From: Pseudomonas sp. J452
GTDB lineage: Bacteria > Pseudomonadota > Gammaproteobacteria > Pseudomonadales > Pseudomonadaceae
NCBI RefSeq assembly: GCF_024666525.1
Contig: NZ_CP088294.1
Coordinates: 1,302,001-1,366,000, forward strand
Direction of reading: 5' to 3'
DNA: 64,000 nt
Numbering within the stretch: the first letter of the stretch is position 1; every line of letters begins with the position of its first letter. Of this stretch, positions 18,005-28,019 are shown one piece after another. Position numbers and translations under genes: made by a program. Below the pieces are notes generated by a model that saw nothing but the letters and a program-made list of their open reading frames with translations, searched no databases and was not told where the DNA came from.

Positions 18005-19033
18005 TCAGGCGCCCTGGAAACCTTCGAGTACGTTGACCGCGTTGATGCCGATTTCCGCCACCGCGTAACCACCCTCCATGACGAACAGGGTCGGCTTGCC
18101 GAGCGCGGCGATGCGCTGGCCCATGCGCAGGTAATCCGGGCTGTCGAGCTTGAAGCGCGAGATCGGATCGTCCTTGTAGGTGTCGACGCCGAGGGACACC
18201 AGCACCACGTCCGGCGCGTAGTCGGCGATGCGCTGGCAGGCGCTGTCCAGGGCCGCGCCCCAGACATCCCAGGCGCTGCCGGCGGCCAATGGCAGGTTGA
18301 GGTTGTAGCCCGCGCCGGAACCCGCGCCGGTCTCATCGGCATAGCCGAGAAAGTGCGGGTACTCGAAGCTTGGGCTGCCGTGGATATTGGCGACGAATAC
18401 GTCGGCGCGTTCATAGAAGATCGACTGGGTGCCGTTGCCGTGGTGGTAGTCGACATCGAGGATAGCCACCCGCGCAGCGCCCTGGTCGAGGAAGGCCTGG
18501 GCGGCGATGGCGACGTTGTTCAGGTAGCAGTAGCCGCCCATCACATCGCTGCTGGCGTGGTGGCCCGGCGGACGGCACAGGGCAAAGGCACTGCGCGCGC
18601 CGGCGGCGACTTCGCGCTGGGCGGTCAGGGCGACCTGAGCCGAGCTGTACACGGCCTGCCAGGTGCCGGCGGTGATCGGCGCGAAGCAGTCGAAACTGTG
18701 GAAGCCGTACTGGCCGTAGAGATCGTCCGGGCGCTTGGCGCGCATATGCCGGGCCGGGAACACACCGGGCAGGAAGTCGGCGCTGTTGCCCTGGGCGGCC
18801 CAGCCGGCCCAGGCCTGCTGCAGGAACTCCAGGTAATCGGCGCTGTGGATGCGTGCGATCGGGGCCAGGCCGAAGTCCTGCGGTGCGCGGATCTCGCCGA
18901 GCTGCTGCGCCTGCACGCGGGCCAGCACATGGTCGGCGCGCGCCGGCATTTCGAAGCAGGGTTTGTGTTCACCGCCGACCATCTCGCCCTGGGCGTGGTG
19001 CAGGCGGTGGTCGTCACTGTAGATGGTCAGCAT
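18005..19033 (-). CDS. aphA: Acetylpolyamine amidohydrolase (histone deacetylase family)
   Basis: The 342-residue zinc amidohydrolase removes acetyl groups from polyamines. The HDAC fold is shown by [10 protein letters not shown] (catalytic His-His), [13 protein letters not shown] and [13 protein letters not shown] (zinc ligands Asp/His/Asp), and the C-terminal MEGGY. The long N-terminal insert with CFEMPARAD is typical of bacterial polyamine deacylases. ATG 19033 is preceded by GAGGAGA at 8 bases; upstream in-frame sequence is not conserved-looking. It forms an operon with the polyamine-binding protein. Assignment to AphA rather than AphB is by gene context. Confidence 0.9.
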   Translation of the reverse strand: MLTIYSDDHRLHHAQGEMVGGEHKPCFEMPARADHVLARVQAQQLGEIRAPQDFGLAPIARIHSADYLEFLQQAWAGWAAQGNSADFLPGVFPARHMRAKRPDDLYGQYGFHSFDCFAPITAGTWQAVYSSAQVALTAQREVAAGARSAFALCRPPGHHASSDVMGGYCYLNNVAIAAQAFLDQGAARVAILDVDYHHGNGTQSIFYERADVFVANIHGSPSFEYPHFLGYADETGAGSGAGYNLNLPLAAGSAWDVWGAALDSACQRIADYAPDVVLVSLGVDTYKDDPISRFKLDSPDYLRMGQRIAALGKPTLFVMEGGYAVAEIGINAVNVLEGFQGA

Positions 19034-19239
19034 CTGGTTGTTCTCCTCGGACGGGCTGGGCGCATTGTTGGCGCCGTGGCCGAGCCGGGAGAACGATAAC
19101 CCCGGCCAACAAAGGGATAATTCCGGCCATTGTGTCAGCGAGAGTGGCCACCACGGGTTGCAAACGGCCAGCCCGGCACTGTGATGGCGCGTGGCCGGCG
19201 CGCGTCTATTCCGGCACCCGTACACGGAAGAGGTCGAGC

Positions 19240-20163
19240 ATGCAGGCGTTGTTGAACGAGATTCTGGATCAGGTCCGGCCGCTGCTTGGCCAGGGCAAGG
19301 TCGCCGACTACATTCCGGCACTGGCCGAGGTGCCGGCCAACCAGCTGGGCATCGCCGTGTACGGCGTCGATGGCAGCCTGCACACCGCCGGTGACGCGAC
19401 CACAGCGTTCTCCATCCAGAGCATCTCCAAGGTGTTCAGCCTGGTCCAGGCGATCCAGCATTCCGGCGAAGACATCTGGCAGCGCCTTGGCCACGAGCCG
19501 TCCGGCCAGCCGTTCAATTCGCTGGTGCAGCTGGAATTCGAGCGCGGCCGACCGCGCAACCCGTTCATCAATGCCGGCGCGCTGGTGATCTGCGATATCA
19601 ATGAGTCGCGCTTCGCCGCCCCGGCGCTGTCCATGCGCGACTTCGCCCGCCGCCTGTCCGGCAACCTGCATGTGGTGGCGGACATGAAGGTCGCCGAGTC
19701 GGAATACCAGCACCGCGCGCGCAACGCCGCCGCGGCCTACCTGATGCAGGCCTTCGGCAATTTCCACAACGATGTCGAGACGGTGCTGCGCAGCTATTTC
19801 CACCACTGCGCGCTGGCGATGAACTGCGTCGACCTGGCGCGCGCCTGCGGCTTCCTGGCCAACCAGGGGCTGTGCACGCACAGCGGCGAACAACTGCTGA
19901 CGCCGCGGCAGACCCAGCAGGTCAATGCGATCATGGCCACCAGCGGTTTGTACGACGAGGCCGGCAACTTCGCCTACCGCGTCGGCCTGCCGGGAAAAAG
20001 CGGGGTCGGCGGCGGCATTGTCGCGGTGGTGCCGGGGCGTTTCAGCGTGTGCGTGTGGTCGCCGGAACTGAACCCGGCCGGCAACTCGCTGGCCGGCATG
20101 GCGGCGCTGGAGCTGCTCAGCGAGCGGATCGGCGGCTCGGTGTTTTCACCGCTGAATCGCTGA
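19240..20163 (+). CDS. glsA: Glutaminase
   Basis: The 307-residue cytosolic enzyme hydrolyses glutamine to glutamate and ammonia. It is a serine-dependent beta-lactamase-like fold: the Ser-x-x-Lys motif is SIQSISKVF, followed by NPFINAGA, the YFHHCAL and GKSGVGGGI segments. Length matches the glsA/glsB family. ATG 19240 has GAGG about 7 bases upstream. It is divergent from aphA and convergent with ansA. The dispersed repeat at 20178-20216 lies just downstream. Confidence 0.95.
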   Translation: MQALLNEILDQVRPLLGQGKVADYIPALAEVPANQLGIAVYGVDGSLHTAGDATTAFSIQSISKVFSLVQAIQHSGEDIWQRLGHEPSGQPFNSLVQLEFERGRPRNPFINAGALVICDINESRFAAPALSMRDFARRLSGNLHVVADMKVAESEYQHRARNAAAAYLMQAFGNFHNDVETVLRSYFHHCALAMNCVDLARACGFLANQGLCTHSGEQLLTPRQTQQVNAIMATSGLYDEAGNFAYRVGLPGKSGVGGGIVAVVPGRFSVCVWSPELNPAGNSLAGMAALELLSERIGGSVFSPLNR

Positions 20164-20177
20164 GGGCCAGGCAACGA

Positions 20178-20216
20178 CCCCTCTCCCTAGCCCTCTCCCG
20201 TAAACGGGAGAGGGGA
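20178..20216. repeat. Dispersed CCCTCTCCC palindrome family
   Basis: It holds CCCTCTCCCTAGCCCTCTCCC followed, after GTAAAC, by GGGAGAGGGG. It sits between the convergent glsA and ansA genes, where the stem could act as a terminator for both. Confidence 0.8.
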
Positions 20217-20245
20217 CGGTTTGGGGTAGGCCTGACGCCTTGTGC

Positions 20246-21238
20246 TTACTCGGCCAGCTCGCCGCACAGGTCGAGGGCGAACAGGCGCTCCACCTCGGCC
20301 TGGGGTAGGCCGGCGCCGAGCAGGCTGAACAGCTTGCCCAGCGCCGCCTCGCGGCTCATGCCGCCGCCGCTGACCAGGCCGGTCTGCGCCAGGGCGCTGC
20401 CGGCGGCATACACGCCGAACTCGACATGGCCCTGGGCGCACTGGCTGATCGCCGCCAGTACCACGCCGCGTTCATGCGCTTCGCGCAGGGCGGCGAGAAT
20501 TTCGGGGTTGTCCGACGGTCCGGTGCCACTGCCATAGCATTCCAGCAGCAGCGCCTCGGCACCGCTGGCCAGCACCGCACGCAGTTGCGCCGCGCTCAGG
20601 CCGGGGAACAGCGGCTGCACGGCCAGCGCCACCGGGCGGCGCGACTGGCGGTAGTGCAGGGCGCTTGGTAGTGCGTCGATAGACTGGCCGTGGCGTGGCC
20701 GGCGGGTGTCCTGGAAGGCGTCGAAGGCCTCGCTCTTCAGCTTGCTGGCGCGCGCGCCGTGCAGCAGCTGGCCATTGAAATACAGGTGCACGCCAGGCGC
20801 CACGCCCTCGGCGAGCAGGGCCAGGGCGCCGAACAGGTTGGGCCAGGCATCGCTGCTGGGCACACCGGCCGGTTGCATCGAGCCGGTCAGTACAACGGGC
20901 ACGCCGAGGCCGAGCAGCAGAAAGCTCAGGGCCGCCGCGCTGTAGGCCAGGGTGTCGGTGCCATGCAGCAGTATCACGGCATCGCAGCCCTGATTGTCGA
21001 CGGCGGCGACTATGGCGTCGCGCATGGCCAGCCAGTTGGCCTGGGTCATGTTGGCGCTGTCCAGCGGCGGCAGCAGCTCGGCGAACTGCCAGGCCGGTGC
21101 CGGGCGCTCGGGGTGGGCGGCCTGTTCGGCGCGCAGGCGGGCTTCGAAGCCCGAGGCCGGGGCCAGCCCGGCGGCGCTCATCTGCATGCCGATGGTGCCG
21201 CCGGTATACAACACCAGCAGCTTTTGGGTCGGATTCAT
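20246..21238 (-). CDS. ansA: Type I L-asparaginase
   Basis: The 330-residue enzyme hydrolyses asparagine to aspartate and ammonia. Catalytic threonines are in YTGGTIG (N-terminal) and LLHGTDTLAY. No signal peptide is seen, consistent with the cytosolic type I enzyme. ATG 21238 lies 4 bp after the stop of the GNAT gene, so the two are co-transcribed. The linked GNAT and AGCS genes suggest an asparagine/amino-acid use cluster (an ansA-AGCS pair is also remembered in P. aeruginosa, PA2252-PA2253). Confidence 0.92.
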   Translation of the reverse strand: MNPTQKLLVLYTGGTIGMQMSAAGLAPASGFEARLRAEQAAHPERPAPAWQFAELLPPLDSANMTQANWLAMRDAIVAAVDNQGCDAVILLHGTDTLAYSAAALSFLLLGLGVPVVLTGSMQPAGVPSSDAWPNLFGALALLAEGVAPGVHLYFNGQLLHGARASKLKSEAFDAFQDTRRPRHGQSIDALPSALHYRQSRRPVALAVQPLFPGLSAAQLRAVLASGAEALLLECYGSGTGPSDNPEILAALREAHERGVVLAAISQCAQGHVEFGVYAAGSALAQTGLVSGGGMSREAALGKLFSLLGAGLPQAEVERLFALDLCGELAE

Positions 21239-21242
21239 GGGG

Positions 21243-21689
21243 TCAACCAAACAAGTGACGATACTGGATAAAGCCGGAGCGGCTGGCGATCCGGTCGTAG
21301 AGCAGGCGCGCCTGGGCGTTGTCTTCCTGGGTCAGCCAGTGCACGCGGCTGGCGCCAGCGGCCTGGGCGGCGGCATACACATGCTCGATCAGCGCGCGGC
21401 CATGGCCACCGCTACGCACGGCTTTGTCGACGAACAGATCCTGCAGGTAGCAGTAGTCACCGACCGTCCAGCAGGAGCGGTGGAAGATCCAGTGCACCAG
21501 GCCGATGGCCACGCCGTCCTGCCAGGCCAGCGCGGCGTGCATCGGCTCGCTGGGGTCGAGGAAGCGTTGCCAGGTCACGGCGCTGACCTCGGCTGCAATC
21601 TCGGCCTGGTAGAAGCGCTGGTAGCCCTGCCACAGCGGCAGCCAGGCGGCGTGATCGGCGGCGGTGACGGGGCGGATTTGCAGAGACAT
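21243..21689 (-). CDS. GNAT N-acetyltransferase
   Basis: The 148-residue single-domain protein has the GNAT order: N-terminal IRPVTAADHAAWLPLW, beta4 (YLQDLFV), and the acetyl-CoA loop (VRSGGHGRALIEHV, an R/Q-x-x-G-x-G/A variant), ending with VHWLTQEDNAQARLLYDRIA. The substrate is unknown, probably an amine or amino acid. AAGGAG precedes ATG 21689. It is upstream of and nearly contiguous with ansA. Confidence 0.88.
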   Translation of the reverse strand: MSLQIRPVTAADHAAWLPLWQGYQRFYQAEIAAEVSAVTWQRFLDPSEPMHAALAWQDGVAIGLVHWIFHRSCWTVGDYCYLQDLFVDKAVRSGGHGRALIEHVYAAAQAAGASRVHWLTQEDNAQARLLYDRIASRSGFIQYRHLFG

Positions 21690-21790
21690 GCACAGGCTCC
21701 TTGCGCGGGGTTTCGCCCGAGTGTAACGGCGAAACGGCGGCGATTGGACAAACAAAAGGCGATGTCTGCGTTAGTGGTTGGGCAGGCTTT

Positions 21791-21855
21791 TGTAGGAGCG
21801 GGCTTGCCCGCGATTGGGGCGACACAAGAGCATCGCGACCAAGGTCGCTCCTACA
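21791..21855. repeat. REP doublet
   Basis: Two outward REP units, TGTAGGAGCGGGCTTGCCCG (21791 on) and its inverted variant ending GGTCGCTCCTACA (21855), with different inner loops. Both belong to the GTAGGAGC family seen also at 9529-9596. Confidence 0.88.
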
Positions 21856-21890
21856 CTTCAGGCCTTCAACCCATAACGGGTACAGAACCA

Positions 21891-21914
21891 AAGAAAAGGG
21901 GGCCTAAGCCCCCT
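21891..21914 (-). terminator. Terminator of the first AGCS gene
   Basis: The minus strand has stem GGGGGC-TTAG-GCCCCC followed by TTTTCTT, 20 bp beyond the symporter stop. Confidence 0.92.
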
Positions 21915-21933
21915 CATCCTTGAGTGCGCTGAC

Positions 21934-23379
21934 TCAGCGCTGGTGCGCGGTGTGAGCCAGCTCGGCGCGGGCGTCGGCGCTTTCGCTCTTGGCCTTGCTC
22001 GGCCAGGCAGCCGGGTCGAGATCGAGGTCGGCATAGGCCTTCGGATCGAGTACCGGCGATTGCACGCCCGCCTTGCGCTGGCTGTCGTAGTCGCGCATCA
22101 GGCGCAGGCCGGTCTTGAACAGCAGGAACAGCGCGGCCAGGTTGACCAGTGCCAGCAGACCCATGGTCACGTCGGCGAAGCCGAACACGGTGGACAGGTC
22201 CTGCATCGAGCCCCACATCACCAGGGCGATGACCAGCACGCGATAGACCTGCAGCAGGGCACGCTTGCTGCTGAAGAAGCTCAGCGCGTTCTCACCCAGG
22301 TAGTAGTTGTACACCAGGGTGGTGAAGACGAAGAGCAGCAGGGCGGTGCTGACAAAGATGCGGCCCCACTCGCCGACTTCGGCAGCCAGCGCGTTCTGGG
22401 TCAGGATCACGCCGGCCATCTCGCTGCCCGGCTGGTACACGCCGGAGAGCAGGATGATCAGCGCGGTGCTGGTGCACACCAGGATGGTGTCGATGAACAC
22501 GCTGAGCGACTGCACGATGCCTTGGGCAGCCGGGTGCTTGACCTCGGCCACGGCGGCGACGTTCGGCGCACTGCCCAGGCCGGCTTCGTTGGAGAACAGG
22601 CCGCGCTTGACGCCCATCAGGATGGCCGCGCCGATACCACCGGCGAAGGCCGGCTCCAGGCCGAAGGCGCTCTTGACGATCAGGGTGAATACCGCCGGCA
22701 CTTCGCTGATGTTCATGCCGATCACCACCAGCGCCATGCCGATGTAGGAGAAGGCCATGATCGGTACCAGCACGTCAGCCATGCTGGCGATGCGCTTGAT
22801 GCCGCCGAAGATGATCAGGGCGATTACGCCGACCAGGGCCAGGCCGCTGGCCCAGGTGGGCACGCCGAAGGTGTCGTGCAGCGAGGTGGCCACGGTGTAG
22901 GACTGCACGGCGTTGAAGCCGAAGCCGAAGGTCACCAGCAGCAGGATCGAGAAGATCACCGCCAGCCAGCGCTGACCCAGGCCATGCAGGATGTAGAAGG
23001 CCGGGCCGCCACGGTAGGTGCCATCGGCTTCGCGGCGCTTGTACAGCTGGGCCAGGGAGCATTCGAAATAGCTGGTGGCCATGCCGAGCAGGGCCACCAG
23101 CCACATCCAGAACACCGCACCGGGGCCGCCGAGCATGATCGCCACCGCCACACCGGCGATGTTGCCGGCACCGACGCGGCCGGCCACGGAGAGCATCAGC
23201 GCCTGGAACGAGCTGAGCTGGCCCGGCTGACGCTGGAAGGCTTCGGCGAAGATGCTGAACATGTCGCCGAAGTAACGGAATTGGACGAAACGCGAGCGAA
23301 TCGAGAAGTACAGACCGAGGCCGACCAGGGCGACGATGAGGACCTTGCTCCAGAGCAGGTCGTTAAGAAGATCGAGCAT
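21934..23379 (-). CDS. AGCS-family sodium:alanine/glycine symporter (copy 1)
   Basis: This 481-residue inner-membrane protein has about 10-11 membrane segments. The AGCS pattern includes GRVGAGNIAGVA, TSYFECSLAQLYK, GGPAFYI, FSNEAGLGSAPN and YNYYLGENAL. It couples Na+ entry to uptake of a small neutral amino acid. From codon about 16 to about 410 it is nearly identical in DNA to the copy at 28020-29468, whereas the first codons and the C-terminal tail differ. It lies downstream of the ansA cluster and is divergent from an XRE regulator, which may control it. The ribosome site is weak. Confidence 0.94.
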   Translation of the reverse strand: MLDLLNDLLWSKVLIVALVGLGLYFSIRSRFVQFRYFGDMFSIFAEAFQRQPGQLSSFQALMLSVAGRVGAGNIAGVAVAIMLGGPGAVFWMWLVALLGMATSYFECSLAQLYKRREADGTYRGGPAFYILHGLGQRWLAVIFSILLLVTFGFGFNAVQSYTVATSLHDTFGVPTWASGLALVGVIALIIFGGIKRIASMADVLVPIMAFSYIGMALVVIGMNISEVPAVFTLIVKSAFGLEPAFAGGIGAAILMGVKRGLFSNEAGLGSAPNVAAVAEVKHPAAQGIVQSLSVFIDTILVCTSTALIILLSGVYQPGSEMAGVILTQNALAAEVGEWGRIFVSTALLLFVFTTLVYNYYLGENALSFFSSKRALLQVYRVLVIALVMWGSMQDLSTVFGFADVTMGLLALVNLAALFLLFKTGLRLMRDYDSQRKAGVQSPVLDPKAYADLDLDPAAWPSKAKSESADARAELAHTAHQR

Positions 23380-23556
23380 GATGAGGTTGTCTCTCTTGTT
23401 GTTCTGGATGGGCGAGGCCGCGCCACCGTGCGGCCCCGGAATGGTTGGCCAAGGACGGCGCCGAGGCAATTTCGCGGGTCGCGGCGAATTGACGCGAGTT
23501 GATGCTAGAATCGCGTCACTCGCATCACTAGCAATCTCATTATCAGAAGGGGCGCC

Positions 23557-24369
23557 ATGGCGGAGCATTTCGGCGATAACCTCAAGCTGCTGTGCAGCCA
23601 TTACCGTTCGATCGCCGAGGTTTGCCGCAAGCTGGCGATCAATCGCGCCCAGTTCAACAAATACCTCAATGGCCAGAGCCGCCCGACGCCCTACAACCTC
23701 AAGCGCATCTGCGATTTTTTCGGCGTCGAGGAATACGAGCTGGGCCAGCCGCCGGAGCAGTTCGCCCGCCTGATCGGTGCCCGCGGCACCACGCCGGGCA
23801 AGGTCAGTGAAGGCGACCCGCTATTGGAGTTGCTGCAGCCGCTGCGCGACAACGCCGGCAACCTCAGCCGCTACTGCGGCTACTACTTCGAATACTCCAA
23901 CTGCATGTCGGTGCCGGGCTACATCCTGCTGTCGCTGGTGCACCTGCGCGAGGAGCGCGGCACCTACCTGTTCGAGCGTCAGGAACGCCAGGAGCGCACG
24001 CGGGCTGGCGAGGCCGAGGACTGGGTGCGCTGCCGCTACCTGGGCGCAGCCTTCGCCCTGCAGGACCGGCTGTTCCTGCTGGACTATGAGTCGCTGACCG
24101 TCAACGAGATGAGCCAGACCATCCTCATCCCCAGCTTCAAGAGCCGCATCACCCGCCTCAACGGCCTGAAGACCGGCGTCTCCAGCGCCGACGGCCGTAA
24201 TCCGGCCTGCACCCGGGTGGTCTGGGAGTTTATGGGCGCGGAGATCAACCGGGTCAACGCCTACCGGCAGATCGGCCTGTACCGCCCGGACGACCCGCGC
24301 ATCGATGCCGACATCCGCCTGCGCCTGACGGTGGAACCGCTGAAGAACGGTCTGTTCGAGATCGAATAG
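23557..24369 (+). CDS. XRE-family helix-turn-helix regulator
   Basis: The 270-residue protein has an N-terminal HTH (about 5-60; EVCRKLAINRAQFNKYLNGQSRPTP in the Xre pattern) joined to a roughly 190-residue ligand- or oligomerisation domain I cannot name (RYCGYYFEYSN, SFKSRITRLNGLKTG, GAEINRVNAY). AAGGGG precedes ATG 23557. The divergent position 177 bp from the AGCS gene suggests local regulation. Related regulator-plus-AGCS pairs are common, but the effector is unknown. Confidence 0.85.
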   Translation: MAEHFGDNLKLLCSHYRSIAEVCRKLAINRAQFNKYLNGQSRPTPYNLKRICDFFGVEEYELGQPPEQFARLIGARGTTPGKVSEGDPLLELLQPLRDNAGNLSRYCGYYFEYSNCMSVPGYILLSLVHLREERGTYLFERQERQERTRAGEAEDWVRCRYLGAAFALQDRLFLLDYESLTVNEMSQTILIPSFKSRITRLNGLKTGVSSADGRNPACTRVVWEFMGAEINRVNAYRQIGLYRPDDPRIDADIRLRLTVEPLKNGLFEIE

Positions 24370-24445
24370 GCTCGGCGAATCTATTGCAACGGTCGAGGTC
24401 GAACGGCGAGCCAAGCCGGCCATAGCCATCATGGAGTGATATCTC

Positions 24446-25153
24446 GTGCGCCACCTTCTCGCAGCCAGGATGCCGCGGGCGATCCTGCGAATCAGCGCTA
24501 CTTTGTTGATCGGCCTGGCCCTGGCTGGGTGCGGCAGCCTGTCGGGCAAGGGCTACCTGTTCACCGAGAACAGCCAGCCACTACGGCTGACGGATGACGT
24601 GGTGCTCAAGCAGGGGCACATGCGTCTGCAGTTTGCCCCGGACCCCTGGTTGATCGGTCGGCTCAAGCTGCATGACGCCACATCCGGCTTCAGCGCCTGG
24701 GTAACGGCCGGGGACTATGCCGGCAACTCCTTCTTCATCGACAGCGTGGACAGTGGCCTGGCCTACGACATCCAGGCCCGCTGGCGCGAAGTGCAGGCGG
24801 AGACCAGTGAGCGCAACGGCTCCGAGAGCTGTACCGCGGCCGGCTTCTGCAGCAAGAGCGTGCAACGTCTGGATTGTGGCCGCAGGAGCTATCGGCAAGG
24901 TACGCAGCGTTACGAGGAGCACGAGGACGACGACAATTGCGAGGAGGAGTCCGTTGTCGTGCGCGATCACTTCCCCGACTGCCCCGGCTTTCGCCAGTCG
25001 CGCAAGCGCTACCAGGTGTACAGGCTGATGGTCACCCTCGACTTCCTCGAGCCCTATGCGCAGAAGGAGCCGGTCGCAGTATTCGATGGTGAATCGCAGT
25101 ATCGCGAGCGCCTGCTGCAAACCCTTGCAGAGGGTGAATGCCTGGTGCAATGA
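24446..25153 (+). CDS. Predicted outer-membrane lipoprotein, unknown function
   Basis: The 235-residue protein has a lipoprotein signal with lipobox LAGCG (Cys about residue 29 from GTG 24446; ATG 24470 is an alternative start). The mature part is beta-rich with several cysteines (ESCTAAGFCSKS, LDCGRR, CEEES, DCPGF) and an acidic EEHEDDDNCEEE stretch in the middle that could bind metal. I do not recognise the family. It follows the XRE gene by 76 bp and is convergent with aspA. Confidence 0.75.
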   Translation: MRHLLAARMPRAILRISATLLIGLALAGCGSLSGKGYLFTENSQPLRLTDDVVLKQGHMRLQFAPDPWLIGRLKLHDATSGFSAWVTAGDYAGNSFFIDSVDSGLAYDIQARWREVQAETSERNGSESCTAAGFCSKSVQRLDCGRRSYRQGTQRYEEHEDDDNCEEESVVVRDHFPDCPGFRQSRKRYQVYRLMVTLDFLEPYAQKEPVAVFDGESQYRERLLQTLAEGECLVQ

Positions 25154-25192
25154 GTGGGCTACGGCTTGAGGGCCTGGCACTTTTCCGCGGAC

Positions 25193-25219
25193 AAAAAAAG
25201 GGATGGCCGGAGCCATCCC
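25193..25219 (-). terminator. Terminator of aspA
   Basis: Perfect 8-bp stem GGGATGGC-CGGA-GCCATCCC followed on the minus strand by seven T, 66 bp after the aspA stop. Confidence 0.93.
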
Positions 25220-25284
25220 TGAAGGTAAAGAGGCGGGGGCGCCTCTCGGTCGATGTTCAGTGCACGCTAGCGTGCGCCGCCGGC

Positions 25285-26709
<1,425 letters not shown>

Positions 26710-26804
26710 GATGAGATTTATCTCTGGTAGATACGGCGAGTGCCGCGATGCCCAATAGACTAGGCCTGAGTCCGTTTGTCGGCTAATGCTGTTAAACGCT
26801 ATGG

Positions 26805-26821
26805 TATGCACAATCGGCATA
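26805..26821. promoter_or_regulatory. LysR-type operator upstream of aspA
   Basis: TATGCACAATCGGCATA is a 5-bp inverted repeat containing T-N11-A. The identical 17-mer is found at 30291-30307 before lysR, with similar flanks (AATGCTGTTAAA). Confidence 0.7.
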
Positions 26822-26889
26822 ATGTCGCGGTGACCTGGGGTGAATGTCGCGCGTGCATAATTTCAAACGACTGCCTGGGGTGAAAATGC

Positions 26890-26954
26890 CTAGCCCGGAT
26901 GTAATCCGGGAAGTCCCTGCGCCTGCTGCCGCGGATTGCATCCGGGCTACGGGG
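26890..26954. repeat. Dispersed AGCCCGGATG...CATCCGGGCT palindrome
   Basis: Inverted arms TAGCCCGGATGTAATCCGGG and its complement (GATTGCATCCGGGCTACGGG) flank a GC-rich centre. A second copy lies at 57795-57854. It has inserted between the aspA operator and the broken lysR copy. Confidence 0.8.
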
Positions 26955-26959
26955 CTGCG

Positions 26960-27034
26960 ATGAGCCTGGAAGCCAAGTGCCTGGAAGACGTCGTCACCCT
27001 GGCCGCCACCTGCAGCTTTTCCCTGGCGGATAGT
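26960..27034 (+). pseudogene. Broken 5' end of the lysR gene
   Basis: It encodes MSLEAKCLEDVVTLAATCSF, closely matching MNLETKWLEDFVTLAATRSF of the intact gene at 30373, and then diverges after about 24 codons. Only the start of the helix-turn-helix is kept. It lies at the expected distance from aspA for a divergent regulator. From 27035 to 27159 I see no gene. Confidence 0.85.
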
Positions 27035-27159
27035 GCCGAGCCCGAAGATTGGCGTGCCGGGTTTCGCTGCCGTGTCCGGGATGCGAATCGGCGAGGTCCG
27101 GCAGGCGTTACGCAGATCCGTGCCAGAGGGCACGGACCGTCTGACTTACGAGCAGGCCA

Positions 27160-27915
27160 TCAGCACAGCTGCGGATTTTTTGTGCAGCTGCCGTAGCCTT
27201 CGCGGCGCATCTGCTCCAGGGCCTGTTGCAGGCGCTCCACCACCTCGTCCGGGGTGTCCTTGTTGAGCGCCAGGTAGAGCTGCGAGGTTTCGAAGCTCAG
27301 CACGGTGTCCAGGCCCTCGACCCCTTGTTCCTTGGCGTAGACGCGCCAGACCGGGTCGGAGGTGGCCCACAGGTCGATCCGCCCGCGTTGCAGCTTGTGG
27401 ATATTTTCCTGGTCGCGCAGGGCGTTCTGCGGCTTGAAGCCCAGGCGCTCCAGGTGCTGGCTGACCGCCGCACTCTGGTAGGCGCCGATGCGGTAGGCCT
27501 TGGCCTGCTCCATGTCGGTTGGGCGCGGGCCGCCGTCCTTGAGGCCGACCAGCACGCTCTGGTACTGGGCGATGGGGCCTACCCACTTGAACAGCGGCTT
27601 GCGCGCCTCGCTCAGGGAGGTGGAGAACAGGCCGTGGTTGGGGGTGGTCATGGCCTGCTTGTAGATGCGGTCCCAGGGGAAGCGCAGGGTCAGGCTGTAG
27701 TCGATGGCGGCGCGCTTGAACATCTCGCGCACGATGTCGGCGCTGATGCCCTGGATATTGGCGTCGCGGGCGAAGTTCTTGCCGTTGCTGGCCATGTTGA
27801 AGGGCGGGAAGTTCTCGGTGAGCAGCACCACCTTGTAGTCGGGCGGCAGCTGGGCCTGGCTCAGGGGGCTGAACAGCAGGCAGAACAACAGAGCGGCGCA
27901 AAGATAATGACGCAT
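27160..27915 (-). CDS. Periplasmic solute-binding protein, family 3
   Basis: The 251-residue protein has a signal peptide (about 1-21, ending LSQAQ) and a family 3 receptor pattern: VVLLTENFPPFN, GISADIVREMF, PWDRIYKQA, FSTSLSEARK, AYRIGAYQSAA, IDLWATSDP. It is 105 bp downstream of the second AGCS gene in the same direction, an unusual partner because such receptors normally serve ABC transporters or sensors. AGGAG lies before ATG 27915. It belongs to the DNA inserted between aspA and lysR. The ligand is unknown. Confidence 0.85.
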   Translation of the reverse strand: MRHYLCAALLFCLLFSPLSQAQLPPDYKVVLLTENFPPFNMASNGKNFARDANIQGISADIVREMFKRAAIDYSLTLRFPWDRIYKQAMTTPNHGLFSTSLSEARKPLFKWVGPIAQYQSVLVGLKDGGPRPTDMEQAKAYRIGAYQSAAVSQHLERLGFKPQNALRDQENIHKLQRGRIDLWATSDPVWRVYAKEQGVEGLDTVLSFETSQLYLALNKDTPDEVVERLQQALEQMRREGYGSCTKNPQLC

Positions 27916-28019
27916 GATCTGGCACTCCTGTGAAACAGAGAGTCCCGCGCCTGCCACCTGGCGGCGCGGGGCCTATGACACAACGCAAGCGCCCGGAGCG
28001 GAGTCCGGGCGGCAGGGTT

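Noticed and set aside
26936..27196. An intact 86-codon gene starting upstream of the lysR fragment
   Set aside because: Only the first lysR-like codons are meaningful; the start lies in a dispersed repeat and the rest lacks coding character.
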